Of a stretch of DNA of 64,000 nucleotides, positions 33,315-44,946 are shown in pieces. The stretch lies in the NCBI RefSeq assembly GCF_000143105.1, contig NW_014040801.1, forward strand, positions 3,826,686-3,890,685, given 5' to 3'. The stretch's first letter is position 1; each line of letters starts with the position of its first letter. This DNA is from Grosmannia clavigera kw1407. Its lineage: Eukaryota > Ascomycota > Sordariomycetes > Ophiostomatales > Ophiostomataceae. The translations under genes were made by a program, and so were the position numbers. The notes under the pieces are model-generated. The model worked only from the letters and a program-made list of their open reading frames with translations. It had not been told where the DNA came from and did no database searches.

Positions 33315-35847
33315 CCGTGCACGAGATTGACGCCGCTGAGGCGGGTGATGCCCAATCAGCGATCTATCCCGTGGATGAGAAGCACCCTGCAGAAAAGACA
33401 GCATTCGACAGTAGTGAAGAGATTATCGATTCCGCCGACAAGATCTATGTTCCTGGCGAGGACGAGGAGTTTATCGACCCTCGTCTGAAGGACTACCCCA
33501 TTCCTCTCGTGGCCAAGACCGTTGATTTACATAATGACTTCAGCGAACCCATCCTCACCTTCCGCTTCTTTCTCCTCTCCACCTTCTGGGTCCTTGTCGG
33601 CGATGCCATTTCCACCATGTACTACTTTAAGCCCTACAGCAACACTCTGACCAGCTACGCTGTGCAGCTGCTATCGTGGGGCATGGGCGACTTTCTTGGT
33701 CGTGTCCTGCCCAAGCGGTCCTTCCACATCTTGGGCCGCTCCTTCAGCCTCAACCCGGGTCCCTGGAATGCCAAGGAGCACGCCTTGATCGTCGTCGCCT
33801 ACTGGGGGAGTGTGAGTGTCGCTGGTCCCTGCTGTTGTGTCTTTTCCTTGTTGACGTGGTGTCTAGTGCTATACGGCCTATGGCCTGGGGCCCCTCTCTG
33901 CCTTGGAGCTATACTATGACCGCAAGATCAATGCCGGCTGGGGCATCATGTTCCTCCTCACCTCCCAGATGATCGGCTATGGCTTTGCCGGCTTGTTCCG
34001 TGACATCTTAGTGCGCCCGCCCAAGATGTACTATCCAGGCGTGCTGCCCAACGTCGCTCTCCTCAATGCCATGCATCGGAACCCTACGGTGACCAAGAAA
34101 TCGCTCAAGTTCTTCGCCTACGTGTCTTGTATCACTTTTGTCTACCAGTTCTTCCCTGGCGTGATCTTTCGTACGTTCCCGCTGTGCTCTGTTCGAACTA
34201 GACTATAGCTAACCGTTTGTATAGCTATGCTTTCTTCGCTCCCTCTACTGTGCTACATGGCACATGGCAAGTGGAAGGGCTTTGTGCTGGGGTCTGGCTA
34301 TTATGGATATGGGTTGCTGGACATCTCCCTGGACTGGAACTACATCGGCTTTTTCTCGCCTCTCTACACGCCTCTCTGGGCTAACGCCTCGATGATCGGC
34401 GGCGCTCTTATGGCCTCCTGGATGATATACCCCATCATGTACTTTACAAACACCCTGAACGCTCTTACCTTCCCGCCCATGTCTTCGGGCACCTTTGACC
34501 AGGACGGCCAGCGATACAACGTCAGCCGCGTCCTGACTCCCAACTACAGGCTGAACCAGACCGCCATGGATGAGTACTCTCGGCCGCACTGGGCTCCGTC
34601 TTACGCCATGTACTTCTTCTGGGGGTTTGCTTGCTCGACTGGCGCCATCGTCTACTCTGTCCTCTGGTACGGAAAGAGCTCCTACACCGCTATTGTCGAT
34701 GCCTTCAAGGGTCGGAGGACCGACTATAACGACCCATATATCCAGCTGATGTCGCGGACAAAGCGCGTACCGCACTGGTGGTATATAGTCCTGCTGGTCG
34801 TCTGCGTGGCCCTGTCGCTCGGAACTCTGTATGGCGGTGACTTTGGCCTGCCCTGGTGGGGTTTCATCGTCATCTGCATCGTGTCCGCTATCTCCACCTT
34901 CCCCAATGGCATCCTCTGGGGCATTGCCAACCAGCAGGTTGGCATGGCCTTCCTCTCCGAGCTTATGGCCGGCGCCATGTTCCCGGGCAACCCCAGTGCC
35001 GTACTGGCGAGCATGACCTTTGGCCGCCAGATCCTTGAGCAGAACCTCAACCTCATCTCGGACTACAAGTTCGGCTTCTACATGAAGATCCCCGAGAAGG
35101 AGATGTTTTGGGGCCAGGTGTACGGCACGCTGCTGGGGCCGTTTGTGAATTATGGCTTCATGCGCCTCATCATCGACCGTGTCGGCAAATCTGTTCTGAC
35201 CGGCCGGCAGGAAAGCAACTCGTGGCTGGCGCTCAAGACGAAGAACTACTATTCCTTGTCCGTCTTGTGGGGTGTTCTCGGGCCCAAGGTCATCTTCGCA
35301 AACGACTCGCAGTACAACTGGATCTACTATGCCTTCCTTATTGGTCCTGCTCTTGTTGGCATGGTGTACATTGTCCATCGCTACAAGCCGCACTGGGAGA
35401 TGGAGACGCGCTGCAACCCCGTTGTCATCATGTGTGGCGCCTTCACCTCGCCATTGTATGAGACTGTCAACATCTTCACATCCGGTCTGGCGGCCTTTTT
35501 CTTCATGGGCTACATGTTCCGCTACCGACCTGTCTGGTATGCTGTCTCGTCCCGACCACCCACTTGAGCATCATCGCAACTGACTGGACACAATAGGTTT
35601 CGCAAGTACAATTACCTGCTTGGTGTCGGCCTGGACTGTGGCACGCAGCTGTGCCAGACCGTCATCATGCTAGCCATCAACCTGACCAACTCCGAGTTCC
35701 CTCAGTGGTGGGGTAACGACGTAAGTACAGCTGTCCTGGCCTTTGTTTCAGGATTCAAAAGCTGACAATCTGGCTCTTGCTACGCAGGGTGCTTACTTCG
35801 ACCGGTGCTATCCGCCATCCAACCTGCCAGCAAATGCTCTGAATTGA
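33311..35847 (+). CDS. Oligopeptide transporter, OPT family
   Basis: The predicted product is a proton-coupled carrier of the fungal OPT family (small peptides such as tetra- and pentapeptides or glutathione), in the plasma or vacuolar membrane. Five exons: 33311-33811, 33867-34170, 34225-35536, 35597-35720 and 35788-35847, with introns of 55, 54, 60 and 67 bp, giving 766 residues, normal for the family. The acidic hydrophilic N-terminus (about 70 residues) is followed by many membrane helices. Family motifs are NPGPWNAKEHALI in exon 1, AYGLGPLSALELYYDRKIN directly after intron 1, and KIPEKEMFWGQVYGT. Intron 1 splits the segment just before AYGLGPLSA, and splicing restores it exactly. The start was chosen as the first ATG in the coding frame. 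Substrate and membrane cannot be told from sequence. Confidence 0.92.
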
Positions 35848-36324
35848 GCTGGATGGTAGATGGTAGCAGCTTGTGGTGGGGGTGAGCATAGGTGTGTACA
35901 AGCTCGGGCGCAGTCACAGAGAAGAGGTAACAGTATCAGATAAGATCGAGTAAGACGTAATAAGATACATACTCTGTACAGAGTACTTTGCCCCTATATT
36001 ACGCAGCCTGCTAGTGTGTAAAGACACATTCACGTGATAACACGGTTGTTCTTGCCCGTACGGAGTACGAGGATTCCGTACCAACGACGTATTAGTAAGG
36101 AGTCTGCTGCATTTCAATCAGGGGGCTCCGCACAGATGTTGCGCCCCTTTATTCCCCGACTGTGACGCGAAAAGCGTGCCTGCCGTTTTATGGACCAGAT
36201 CTGCCCATGTTTTTTGACGCAACCTGCTAATTGCATCGCCAGCGAAAGCCACCCTGTCTTGCCAATTCTTCCCATCGCCACCACTCGTCGCAGAGCAGAG
36301 CACGCACACACATACAAGTGGGCC
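35848..36324. other. Intergenic region between OPT and LCB1
   Basis: It holds the OPT 3' UTR and the LCB1 promoter, and no gene is seen. It carries a near palindrome around ACTCTGTACAGAGTAC (35971-35986) and one copy of the dispersed motif TACGGAGTAC (36059-36068). An in-frame ATG at 36190 could extend LCB1 by 45 residues, but the extension is Cys- and His-rich and does not resemble the family. Confidence 0.6.
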
Positions 36325-38213
36325 ATGGATTTCCACGAGATCCCCGGCCAGGTCACTGTGTGGCTTGATGCCGCCTCGCACACTTTCCAGCGAGTGCCTG
36401 GATCGGCTGTTTTGATTCGATATGTCCGGTCGAGCTACCAGAACGATCCTATTCGGTCGGCCATCGAGCTGATCCTCGTCCTCTTCTTTATCCGCTACCT
36501 CCTCTCGCCGTCATACTCGACCTCGAAGCAGAACTTCGTCAAGCTCACCGAGGATGTCAGTCTGCCCCTCCGCCTCTCACCGCCATGCTGTTCTTGTGTC
36601 ATATTTGTGTCTCTTGTGGTCGCTGTGTGGCTAACGTGTCTGCCTTGTGTTCTCCTGTAGGAAATTGATGAGCTGGTCGAAGATTGGACTCCTGAGCCTC
36701 TTGTCGAGACTCTGACGCCCATGCAAGAAATCGAAGCCGACAGGCTCCCCGTTCTCGTCGGGTAAGGATGAGCCCCTCTGCCACGATTGTATACCGAATC
36801 TGTAGAGCTGACTGCTGATCTCATCTCTTCTCCCCAACAGTCCTACAGGCCCTAAGGTCAAGCTGTCGTCCGGGCGCACTGTTGTTAACCTGGCTTCCTA
36901 CAACTTCTACAACTTCAATGCAAACGAGCTCATCAAAGAGAAGGCAATCCAGACACTCCGAACATACGGCGTAGGCCCTTGCGGACCGCCTCAGTTCTAC
37001 GGTACCCAGGATGTCCACATGAAGGCCGAGGCTGACATTGCCGCCTACCTTGGCACCGGTGGCTGCATCGTCTATGCCCAGGCCTTTTCTACTATCTCCA
37101 GCGTGATCCCGGCTTTTTGCAAGCGTGGCGACGTCATTGTGGCCGACCGTGCTGCCAATTACTCTATCCGCAAAGGCCTCGATGTTTCCCGCAGCACCAT
37201 CCGCTGGTACAACCACGGCGACTTGAAGGACCTCGAGCTCCAGATGAAGAAGGTCGCAGACGAGCAGGCCCGTAAGAAGAAGCTGACGCGTCGCTTTATC
37301 GTCATGGAGGCCGTGTCAGAGACTGTTGGCGATGTCACGGACCTGCCGAAGCTGGTATGTCGCCCCTCTCTCTCAGACGTCGTCGTCTCGTGTCCCAGGA
37401 TATCTGGCTGACCGTATTTCACAGATCGAACTCAAGGAAAAATACAAGTTCCGCCTGATTCTGGACGAAACCTGGTCCTTCGGCGTCCTCGGACGAACGG
37501 GCCGTGGCTTGACGGAAGCTCAGAATGTAGACCCTTCGCAGATCGACATGATTGTTGGCTCTCTCGCTGGTCCGCTGTGTGCCGGTGGTGGATTCTGTGC
37601 CGGCGAGAAGGACGTGGTGGAGCACCAGCGCCTCATGGCTGCATCGTACACGTTCTCGGCAGCACTGCCGGCCATGCTGGCCACGACGGTCAGCGAGACC
37701 ATCAACCTGCTGCAGACCAACCCCGAGATCCTGCAGCAGTGCCGGGACAACATCAAGACTATGAAGGCACAGCTGGACCCGCGCAGTGACTGGATCACTT
37801 GCACGAGCGCTCCGGATAATCCTATCATGCTGCTCGTACTCAAGCCGGACGTGATTCGGAGTAAGAGGCTCACTTCAGAGGACGAGGAAAAGCTGCTTCA
37901 GGAGTGTGTAGACGAGGTGAGTTTCTAATTCTTATATACACCCCCCTTGACGGCAGAGCTGCCACTTACTAACAATCAACAGGCTCTGGCCAATGGTGTG
38001 TTGATTACACGGCTAAAGACGCTTCCCATCACCAGCTCCCAGAGTCCCAAGGAGGCAGCTGAATGGACGGTGCGACCGGCTCTGAAGGTGTGCATCACCG
38101 TGGGTTTGAGCAAGAAGGACATTGAGAAGGCCGGCGTGACCATCCGCCATGCCATAACTAAGGTAATGACAAGGAAGGCCAGCAGCAAGCTGGGTCTCCC
38201 GGTTGTTGCATAG
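36325..38213 (+). CDS. LCB1: Serine palmitoyltransferase subunit 1 (LCB1)
   Basis: This is the regulatory, non-catalytic subunit of serine palmitoyltransferase, which condenses serine with palmitoyl-CoA in the first step of sphingolipid synthesis at the endoplasmic reticulum. Five exons: 36325-36555, 36661-36761, 36841-37354, 37425-37916 and 37983-38213, giving 522 residues. An N-terminal membrane segment (ELILVLFFIRYLL, about residues 53-66) precedes the alpha-oxoamine synthase fold, with NLASYNFYNF, the glycine-rich YGVGPCGPPQFYGT and LDETWSFGVLGRTGRG. Where catalytic subunits (LCB2) have the PLP-binding Lys, this protein reads AASYTFSAALPA without Lys, as expected for LCB1. Start 36325 was preferred to the in-frame ATG at 36190. 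LCB2 is not in the window. Confidence 0.95.
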
Positions 38214-38990
38214 ACGAGCAATTTCATGCGACGCCAGCTGTTTCGACCAGTTTCTTGGACATGCTTTGTCAGTCATACGTCGAGTTTCTGTCGAGGCCGG
38301 GAAGCGAGCCGACAAGGCAGAGGGGAGATGGGAATGGCATCCGGGGATTCTCGCATCATCTCTACCTTTTTTGCACTCCAAGTTCCATATTAGTTTTTAA
38401 TAATACTCTACACAGACAGGCGCAGCCGCAGCAGTATTGCTCTCGGCTCTTCTTGTATACTATAATAAACCTGGTATCGGTATCCGAAACCAGGAAGTAT
38501 GTTTACACCGTTTTAATATCGTGACATCCCCGAAACATTAGTCTTGCACAACGGCCAAAGGTCATTTATGAATCCTGGATTATACGCCCTCTCCAAGAGC
38601 AGCTTCATGCGGACTGCAAAGTTAAAAGTCTAAAAAATCCTATGTACCATGTCACAACCGCCAACACGGAAAAAAGAAAACAGAAAAAACAAAGGAAGGA
38701 ACGCGTACAAGAAAAACCAGGTAACGAAGTGCAGCGATCCGGAAACTAAGGACTAGCCCACCAACACTTTCAAATTTACGAGGCCTCCATCCTTACTGTT
38801 GCAGTGTCTCCTTGGCCGCGCAACTTTCTGTCTCAATGTATACACGCCAACAACCAAACAAGATGACATTATCCTGCTCCCTTCTGCTTCTGACAAAAAT
38901 CATTAGGCTTTGTGGCGTACATATCATACAATTTTCTCACCGCTGTCTAGAGGATCCTGACAGCCCTTTCCCGGGCAGCTTGAAATCACT
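38214..38990. other. Convergent intergenic region between LCB1 and FKS1
   Basis: It contains the 3' UTRs of LCB1 (plus) and FKS1 (minus). ORFs up to 89 codons are present on the plus strand without domains. No RNA gene or repeat is seen. Confidence 0.6.
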
Positions 38991-41900
38991 CTAAAACAAA
39001 CGGATCTTCTTGCTGTCTGCCGTAGCCGTCGCCGTCGAGGCAGATCCCGATCCCGATCCCGTCTTCCCAAACAGGTAGCCCGTGTAGTTCGCAGCGCCAG
39101 TACCGGTCTGTGTGTGGCCCTCTGTGTCGTTGTTGTTGAGGCCAGTGGGTTGCATCAGGTTGGTGCTGTTCAGCATACCCGTGATGCTGTTGGGAATCAT
39201 CTTCTTCACGATAAGCGGCGCCGCAATGAGTGCGACAAAGATGATGCAAATGACAAAGTACAGGACAGCAAAGCGAATCACACGTCTCCGACGAAGCTTG
39301 GACTGCTTCATGGTGTAGATAGGAGGCCGGATTTGTTGACTGTTTTGCGCAAATTAGCTTCCGAAGACGTCGAGAAAGGATGGTGGACAGGGAAAACCAA
39401 CCTGGGACGAAGCCAGAAGAGCATCATCGAGTGCAGCTTGTCGATCTGCGGGATGATGATGACAGGCAGCATCAAGAAGAGGATCGTGTGGCCGAGAACA
39501 AAGTCACCAGCGAACATGCTGAGCTCAGAGATCTTGCAGAGAAACTCGCGACCGGGCTGCGACATCGAGTGCCAGCCCATAGAATACCACTTGCCTGTCC
39601 AGAAGGCAATGTTCGACTGGTCAGTCTTGAACTCACGTGTCAGGACACAGCAGACAATAAGCTTGACGATGAATCTCTGCACAGCCATCACCACGATCAT
39701 GCCCAAGACCGTCCGAGCAAAGTTGAAACCCTCTAGGAAGAAAAGCACGACCCAGAAGACCATGATCATGATGACGGCAACCGCATGAGCAATGGCAGCG
39801 AGAACACTACCAAATTTCTTGCAGCACATTGCCAGAAGGGGACCCATACAGCAGGCCATGCCGAACATAGCAGCCAGGACGCCGGCGTTGACACCGATAG
39901 GACCAAAAGCAATGATGGCGATGCGGATCAGCGACGCAGTCGCCTTTGCATCCGGGTTGTTCTTGAGCACACCAGTCTGCGCGTTGATAAACAGGTACGG
40001 GATAAGCGTGACGACGACCAGGAGAAACGGCGACAGGATCTCGCTCATGAACAGGTTCGTAAAGGCCGCGCGAGGAACATCAGACGAGCCCTTGGCAGAC
40101 GGGTCACCGGCAACCTTGCGCTTGTAGCCAGTGATACGCGTGCGCGACAGACGGCTGTACGCAATCCAGGACGACGCGTGCGTGCGCGAGTTACCACGGG
40201 ACAACCACCGGAGGAAGTCGCGGTAGTCGATGAAGAAGTCGTTCCACGAGAACTGGTGCGGGTTGTAGACAAAAGGCGAGACCATCAGGGCCAGCAGGGT
40301 GATCCAGAAGTAGACCAGACCCGCCTGCCAGATAGTGACGGAGGCAAACATGAGCATCATGACCAGACGGGAGCCGAAGTAGATCGACGGCCCGGCAAAT
40401 CTCGAGAAGAGCACACCGAACGGTATGCGGGCAGTGGCGAAACCACGACCTGTACCGATGTAGCGAGCGCCACCAAAAGACAAATCCTGCTGCACGGAAT
40501 TCGCGTAGATCTGGCAGGTGAAGACTTCGAAGAAGGGCGACAGCGAGAAGAACTGCTTGCAGAAACGCGTCGTGGCACGGAGAACACCACGCTCCATGAG
40601 CTCCTGGACCAGCAGAGGGATGTAAGACAGGAAGAACACGACCAAGATGGACAGGATACAGCGGTAGACCCAATCGTGCAGCGCGTCCGTGTTCTGACAA
40701 CCGGTCGGGTACATCGGGTCGGTGATAGGAACGCTTCGGTTGTACGAGCAGCGAATCGTCTCGTGGCGAAGCGCGCCCATGCTGAGCAGGCAGATCATGA
40801 ACATCTGCACCGAGAACATAATGAAGATGTTGTTCAGATGGAAACCCGGATGCGCGTAGTAGAAGGACAGGAACCGATCGATGGGGAGTTGTGTGCCAAG
40901 GTAGTAATATTCGCGTGCCAGCATTTGCTCGCCCATACCCGTGCCGATCTTGGTTGTGAAGTTCAGAATGGAGCCGAAACCCAAATCACGACCCTTGCCA
41001 CACTGGTAGTACTCGCAGTGCTTGATGCGGCCACCACGCAGTAGCGCATTCATACCAGCGTAAATATCCTCGTTCAGATGCAGACCCTTCTGTGCCTTGG
41101 AAACACCGCCACGCGTTGTCATGAAAATGCCGTTGAGGAAATCAGGATGTCCGTAATGCAGCTTGCCTCCAATCTGTGCCAGAGTACGCGCGAAGAGAGT
41201 ACCGAACGTCTGTTCCTTACCAGCGGCAATATCACCGAGGACACCAATGTTCTCAGAGAAAATGTACTCGCGAGCACCAAGAATAGCCACCGGCGTAAAC
41301 GTCTCGTTCTTCACACCAGGCGTGTACGGGGACACGTTGTCGACCTTCATCTCCTCGAACTCAGCCAATACGCTGCGAATCTTCAAGCATTCCTCGAGGT
41401 AGTTGTCCTGGTTGGCGTCGATGAGCTGGATGTACTCGCCGCGGTAGTAGATCAAAGCGTGGTTCTGGTTGTCCGATTTGCCGTCACCCAAGATAGGGTT
41501 GCCAGAGAGTTGTACGCGGAACTTGGGACGACGCATGCCGTTCTCCAGAATCTCGGAGTGACCATCAATGAGCGCGGAGTACAGTCTAGGCTCCTCACCC
41601 TCAGCAATAGGGGGCTCTTCGTCGAGATAGGCGATCTGAAGGTCGGGGTAGGCGCGTAGCAGGAACTCGGCGTTCTCCATCTCCTCCTTCTTGAACTTGG
41701 CGTAACGCTGCATGGCGACGCAGATCTTGAACTTGCGGCGGGCCATACGCTCGAGCTCACGCTCGAGCTTGTCCGAATTGGCGCCGAACATCTGCACAAC
41801 CTCCGGGTTCTCAACGCGGTAAAGCAGCTTGATCGCACGGCTGTAGTTCATGAAACCTGAGATGGTACGGTATAGAGTCTGGGCGCGAAGAGAAGCCCAA

Positions 41901-44900
41901 ATACGCGTACGCAGAGTGTATTCCGGCGCAGAAGACTTGAAACCAATGCAGTAGAACGGCAAATCATCAATCTTGTTCTTGACAGCTTCCTTGTTGTCTT
42001 TGCCGTCCTCCTTGTCGCCGTCACCGTTGAACTGAGCCGTCTCGTCGGCGAGAATTTTCGTGTCCTTAACGAAACAATCCCACTCGTGCGGGTGCAGCTG
42101 CTTAAGATACTCAAGCTGGGTGACGCGCGAGTATGGCTCGTCCTCACGAATGATCTCGCGCAGAGACAGAAGAATCTTCTCACCGTAATGCGGAATGAAG
42201 ACGGTGAAGGTAGGCATGTTGTCGACCGGCAGTGGCTCCGGAATAGGTGTCGACAGGGACTGGGCGAAGAACGAAATGCGACGCTCGGCCTCGCTGTACG
42301 AAGGGAAGAACTCTGTCTTGAAGGAGTGGTCCTCCTGCGAAACAAAGAACGTCGGTGCGCGAAGTGTTCGCTTGCCCTCCTGCTCAGACGGAACCTGGTG
42401 GTACAGAAGCTTCTGGACGTGGTCGATAGCCAGGAGATGTTCGCGGTACATGGAAATGACAATGGCGTTCCAGATCTGGGAGACAAGAACCTTTGGCTTG
42501 TACTTGATCTCCATGTCGGTGGTAGCCAGAACCTTAGAATAAATTCGCTTCGGCAGCCGAGAGTAGATGTTCCGCCACGGCGTCCAGATCGATGAACCGA
42601 GGTAGAAAGAACGCGCGATGGAGAAGACTGAGTTGTAGATGACATACCATAGGTACGTATCCAGGAAGAAGAAGAGCAGATCAGTGAACGCCATGAGACC
42701 AAGCAGGATCTGTGGCTGGTATGGGCAAAGATAACGCTTCAGAATCGTGTCGCCAAGGCAGCTCTTCACATTCATGATCGACAGGTACCGAATCGGATCA
42801 CGGAAGGACAGAGCCAAAAAGACGTACGACTCGCCCATCTTGGTACCGAAGACACAAGCCCACAGAAAGTACGACATGAGAACGTCGTTGCCCTTGAGAT
42901 GCGGCCAGCTGGCGGTAAAGGTCTGGCTGGCAACATAACGGCGGGAGTTCTTCGTGAGGTAGCTACCAAAGATGGCACCAAGCGGCATAATCGAGAAGAC
43001 GATGTATGTGATGATAGCAATGATCAGGTGAACAATGCTGAGAGCGAGAGATATGCGGTTCTTCTGCTTCTTCACAAAGGCATCATTGTCCGTCTCTGGC
43101 ATAAACACATAGACACCGGGAGCGATGTTAAGGACCAGAATGAGGATGAAGAAGAAGAGCTTCTTGGTCAAATGCTCTGCGCCAGCCCAATTCCGAGGCA
43201 CGTAAGACCATTCGGCAAAAGTTGAGATAACCTGGATAAGAGCAGCGAAAGCACCACCGAAGGCGACAAAGGACAGTTGGGCAGAAGTCGGCGGTTGCTG
43301 GTTCACCTGCTGTTCGTAGCCGTGAACCAGGAGCGTCGGAGCATTGCGAGCAGTGTAGAACCACCACATGGTAACGTGAATGATCCAGATCCGGTTGAAG
43401 TTTGTGACACAATGGAACCATGACCGCTTCTCCAGGTACGTCTTGAAGAAAACCTTCTTCCAATTTACGTCCCTGAGCTTCATGTACCGCTCGGCCGGTG
43501 GCAGATCGACCAACTTGCTCTTGTCTTCGAGAACAATACGCTCAATGCCCTCTGGGTACCAGAACAGTTGGTTGCAGTCGTCGTAACCGATGATGCGATT
43601 GTGATCAAGTTCACGGCGAACATAAACACCGCCTGAGATCTCATAGCCCTGGTCGCGCAGATAGTTGTACAACGGGGTGATAATCGTGTTCAGGAAGGTC
43701 AGCTCCTCTACCGGCTCGACGAGGGCCTGGCAGGCGGGCGAGTTGTAGTAATCATCGGCGCACTTGAAGATGAAGCAGAGACATTCAGCCATGAAGCGAA
43801 CCTGATTAGCCTCACCCCAGCAGAGCAGGTAAAGGGCAATCTGGCGAACACGGTCGTGCTGCGACATGCGGTTCATGCGTGTCTTCCAGCGGTACTCGGC
43901 AGCCTCAAGAGACTGGTCGCCTTCCAGATCCTGCAAGACTTGATCCTCACTGGTGTTCTCTTCCTCTCCCTTCTTCTTGTTCTTCTTCTTCTTCCGCTTG
44001 AGGACGTCGCCCTTGACGTTGGCAAATCCGACGGCGTCGTCGAGATCCAGGTGAGCAGCAAAGTACCATTTTCGGTAGTTAGCGTTGTCGCCGCCAATGT
44101 AATCGGCATGAAGCGACAGCAGAGCCTGGTTGGGCGTCATACGAGATGCACGCGAATCCAGGAGAGTCATAAAATGGTCGTACACGTTCCGCATGCTGTC
44201 ACGCTGAAACCCGAATTTGGCGGTTAGATCCATGAAGATATCCTCGATTTCCTCTTTGGACAACGGAATCTGGGCGTCTGCGGTCCAGGCCGGATACGGT
44301 TCATGCGAACGCTGTCCAGCAGGCAGAACATTTCCGTAGTCTAGACCGTAGTTGGGAGTGGAGGCCCCGGAAGAGCGGTTGTTGCCAAAAGACACCTGCG
44401 AAGAAGGTGGGCGGAAGCCGCGGGCGCCAGCTGGGTTCTGACCATCGGTGTAGTCATACTGTTCATCACCACGGCCATAGTAGTCCATGTCGGCAGCACG
44501 AGCCATATCAGAGCGCATAGTGAAGTCACTGAAGGTCTCGGAGTCCTCCTCAGACGCGTGACGCTGACCGCCTTGAGCATATCCGGCCGACTGGTCGTAG
44601 CCCTGGTCGTAGTACTCATTGTTCTGGTTGCCGCCATTGTTGTAGTACTCGTCCTGGTACTGCTGGTTGGTGTTGTTCTCATAGTAGCCGCCGTCTTGAT
44701 GATACGGGTTCGTGGCGTCCGCGTTGTAATATCCGCTGGCGATTGTCAGAAATATGAGCCAAAAGAAAGTTCCGATTAGAAAACTCACTGCTCATCGTAG
44801 TAGCCATCATTGGCTTGACCGCCGTGCGCAGCGTTGTTGTCATGATACTGCTGCTGATCATCCTGATAGTAAGAATCTGTATTTCCTTGCGGCGGATGCT

Positions 44901-44946
44901 GGCCGTAGCCGTCCGCGTATTCGTTATTCCCTTGATATCCAGACAT
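38991..44946 (-). CDS. FKS1: 1,3-beta-D-glucan synthase catalytic subunit FKS1 (GT48)
   Basis: This plasma-membrane enzyme polymerises UDP-glucose into cell-wall 1,3-beta-glucan and is the echinocandin target. Three exons on the minus strand: 44946-44789, 44735-39402 and 39339-38991, with introns of 53 and 62 bp, giving 1946 residues. The N-terminus is Gly/Asn/Tyr/Gln-rich. The FKS1 N-terminal domain (RKWYFAAHLDLDD onward) and a Lys-rich stretch (KRKKKKNKKK) follow, then membrane helices, the central cytoplasmic glucan synthase domain (ASLRAQTLYRTISGFMNYSRA; EDIYAGMNA) and a C-terminal membrane block. Hot spot 1 is FLALSFRDP at residues 692-700 (42820-42794). The region matching yeast hot spot 2 reads DWVYRCIL at 1407-1414. 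The last exon begins in the LRPSQQIRPPIYTMKQSK segment, which confirms intron 2. Antisense ORFs within it are shadows. Confidence 0.96.

Noticed and set aside
34245..35393. 382-codon ORF on the minus strand across the OPT gene
   Set aside because: It is the antisense shadow of the OPT coding exon, and the transporter reading frame is strongly supported by family motifs.
36190..36324. N-terminal extension of LCB1 from an upstream in-frame ATG
   Set aside because: The 45 added residues do not resemble LCB1 N-termini, while MDFHEIPGQV at 36325 gives the usual spacing to the membrane segment.
39785..41044. 419-codon plus-strand ORF inside FKS1
   Set aside because: It is antisense to the glucan synthase catalytic exon, is rich in Arg/Glu/Asp/Gln as expected from a complementary frame, and has no domain.
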